Below are positions 60,301-64,000 of a DNA stretch of 64,000 nucleotides, piece by piece. A program made the translations under genes and the position numbers. The stretch is from positions 4,154,001-4,218,000 of the forward strand of contig NZ_CP082787.1 of the NCBI RefSeq assembly GCF_021462285.1. Direction: 5' to 3'. Source of the DNA: Serratia entomophila. Its GTDB lineage: Bacteria > Pseudomonadota > Gammaproteobacteria > Enterobacterales > Enterobacteriaceae. The notes beneath the pieces are model-generated. The model ran no database searches and was not told the origin of the DNA. It worked only from the letters and a program-made list of their open reading frames with translations. Within the stretch, counting starts at the first letter, position 1. Each line of letters opens with the position of its first letter.

Positions 60301-61236
60301 CGCGTGAGCCAGCATCGACGGCGTCTGCTTAAGCAATGTGCCATCGGTTAACAGGCCCGCGATATGAATCACGCCTGCGACTGCCGGCCACCCCTGCGCC
60401 TGCAGCCAGGCGGGGATCGTCTCCACCTGCTGACGGTCCGCCACGTCACACGTCAGGCTGGCAACCGCAACATTGCCCCCCAGCGTCGGTAAATCTGCCG
60501 GAGAATAAGCGGTTCGCGACAACAGCAGCACATGCGTCGCCCCCTGTGTCGCCAGATAGCCGGCGACGACTTGTCCCAGCGCTCCCATACCACCGCTGAG
60601 GACATAGGTTGCGCCCGCACGAATTCCCGTGCTGTCGCTATTCTGCGCTTGATAACGCTGTAGCCGCGGCGACTGTACGCCGCCTGAATCGCTCAGGCGG
60701 CATTCTTCCTCGCTATCCCCGCGAAGACACAATGACAGCGCCTGCGCCAATTGTTCCGGCAAGCACTCGATATATCGCAACACTCGCTCCGGTTGCTCTT
60801 GCCGTGCAGTGCGAACCAACCCGCTTAAGCCCGCATCACCCAGTGCGCCGGTTCGTTTCAACAGGACTAAACGCGGTACCGGTTTTGCCTGCAACACGGC
60901 CAAGGCCTGCGCGACATCCTCCTCTTCCCCTTCGCTCAATACCGCCACCGTTTGCCAGGCTTGTTCATCGAGCACGGCGCCTACCCCCTCCGCCCCAACG
61001 GCAACCATACCGACCCATCCCGCCGGCAGATTCGCCGGCACCGCATGCCGTGACAGCAGCAAGTGGGGGCCTGGGTTAGCCTCTCCCTTTTCTGGCAGTG
61101 CCTGGTCAACCCAGACCATCGTGTAAAGCGGGTCCGACACCTTCCCCGCCGGCGTATCGGTGTGCGTCGCAGGTTTTACTTCTGACTTAGCCCAAGCCAA
61201 TGGCTTATGTTTAAATAAAGGCGATCGTTTACTCAC
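57397..61236 (-). CDS. Hybrid PKS protein: ketoreductase-ACP-flavin monooxygenase-alpha/beta hydrolase
   Basis: This 1279-residue protein is unusual. Residues 1-440 are a ketoreductase with its structural half; the NADPH motif GGMGALG is at 215-221, with S338, Y351 and N355. An acyl carrier domain follows (about 455-525) with phosphopantetheine Ser488 in GLDSLG. Residues 547-1000 form a flavin monooxygenase-like domain with FAD motif GAGVGG at 553-558 and a second dinucleotide site near 724. The C-terminal domain (about 1043-1279) resembles FSH1-type serine hydrolases, but the nucleophile elbow is GFCEG with Cys1168; D1228 and H1257 are likely partners. It starts with GTG 15 bp after the upstream PKS gene, and probably finishes, oxidises and releases the polyketide. 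Confidence 0.88.
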   Translation of the reverse strand: MSKRSPLFKHKPLAWAKSEVKPATHTDTPAGKVSDPLYTMVWVDQALPEKGEANPGPHLLLSRHAVPANLPAGWVGMVAVGAEGVGAVLDEQAWQTVAVLSEGEEEDVAQALAVLQAKPVPRLVLLKRTGALGDAGLSGLVRTARQEQPERVLRYIECLPEQLAQALSLCLRGDSEEECRLSDSGGVQSPRLQRYQAQNSDSTGIRAGATYVLSGGMGALGQVVAGYLATQGATHVLLLSRTAYSPADLPTLGGNVAVASLTCDVADRQQVETIPAWLQAQGWPAVAGVIHIAGLLTDGTLLKQTPSMLAHARAVKVNGAKYLHDILAPNDFMVLYSSAAAAFGSVGQASYAAANSGLDALAEHWSQAGEKALSIQWGAWSENGMAVRHDAVRRAESAGFGAISNALGCEMLGKLLSSGSAGTFLVSPIEWARVKLASPLFDTLKPRPSASPMEEVQDIRQMIREAVWETVGESVDDDVALLENGLDSLGSMSLRNRIASSLKMGLPATFALENPDINAMVRYVMAQKPVIGAALSKAQPERAVSSLPVLVIGAGVGGLGFARQLEKNGLSVLVLEKNDWAGGVWKNLANDDSKLQIDSPAYDFDSNHLPLIGDHRWNKGFPGRAEILEGAGTVAKTLKGDVLFGCEVQRVEKKGDNEYLATYLKDGQSHDVLVSGVAAMTGGLHRPVQHRFPDEERFSGHIGQGIGNDTAVTAFNGASVVIVGHGAFAIENMRTALENGAKHVTLLCRRRNLVLSTFCNWLLNSSNGVMPVADVVEIMRPFYQACGIDIETLPSISRDKNGDLLLDQTTVPPGSDLFFLAQMLGKLTIVEDEVDRMTGHGLITRKGKEIEADVFLKCLGSDTDTSLLPGIFGQDMTVKGLWINGDPNLFTYNDGAQVPRKVRTLLCSSYAFFVQAFASAYVHFRQNPSAFDNSLSRIMTESQKTTNAERIFMELWDFIEPAKKTVAARTAELYPFDRFLVERENEWRNYAQLLGATEENMTALWQLLEPAMSLLHRRNPAAPVEKRYTHERFGAMSVYVPRRRRVLFLSGQGTNARLAKSLLERTGWSARTDLEFVIPDAPYEMPAFTNEIQLQQIGLTQLVESGVYDTQGKYKEWKAGFERLWEEFHGSEPQAISAQERDIWRSTLTYVKELAQHYGPFEGIAGFCEGAAVASVALHLQHLGEELGLQDIKFFIAMSPWRSPIHEREGVFDKVGGLPLPMLQIVGDNDMPVFLAEAPHFKRAYEGAMEYRHTGQHVYPPLTTALAQKLNQLIMQSEQ

Positions 61237-61251
61237 AAATAACTCCCTGTA

Positions 61252-64000
<2,749 letters not shown>

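Overview
The window is a chromosomal segment from a member of the Enterobacterales, most likely Serratia (S. marcescens-like). The GC-rich core genes are close to full-length E. coli orthologues in familiar neighbourhoods, but some are arranged in a non-E. coli way: prpBCD/prpR lies between mltC and speC, and a periplasmic molybdenum hydroxylase operon lies beyond aroP. The genus is inferred from protein resemblance and gene order.

Region 1 (1-20.7 kb) matches the E. coli 2-3 min region. It holds yadE (cut by the window edge), the yadGH ABC transporter, carbonic anhydrase can, hpt, copper oxidase cueO behind a recognisable CueR-type promoter, and yacC-speE-speD for spermidine synthesis. It continues with yacL, acnB, the pyruvate dehydrogenase cluster pdhR-aceE-aceF-lpd with a near-perfect PdhR operator upstream of pdhR, and aroP.

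Region 2 (20.7-29.8 kb) is an accessory metabolic block. A three-gene operon encodes a Tat-exported molybdopterin hydroxylase, a [2Fe-2S] subunit and a tri-haem cytochrome c. Divergent from it are a MocA-like nucleotidyltransferase and an XdhC-like maturation factor. A Rob-like AraC regulator and class I fumarase follow.

Region 3 (30-45.8 kb) matches the E. coli 66 min region: sprT, endA, rsmE, gshB, yqgE, ruvX, yggR, yggS, proC, yggT, yggU, rdgB, hemW, yggN, glsB, yggL, trmB, mutY, yggX and mltC. A DUF29 gene is inserted between hemW and yggN. There is one complete ERIC element and one degenerate copy.

Region 4 (45.8-54.3 kb) holds prpBCD under a sigma-54 promoter, divergent prpR, and speC with a long structured leader that contains a candidate leader peptide. 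It ends at tRNA-Phe (GAA).

Region 5 (54.3-64 kb), downstream of tRNA-Phe, looks horizontally acquired. It contains a candidate class II microcin precursor (double-glycine leader, four cysteines) with a putative membrane immunity gene, a MepB-family gene and a metallophosphoesterase. It ends in part of a type I polyketide synthase cluster: a KS-AT protein cut by the window edge, followed by an unusual KR-ACP-flavin monooxygenase-hydrolase fusion whose hydrolase has a cysteine at the nucleophile position. The microcin pair and the terminal PKS fusion are the most novel-looking content.
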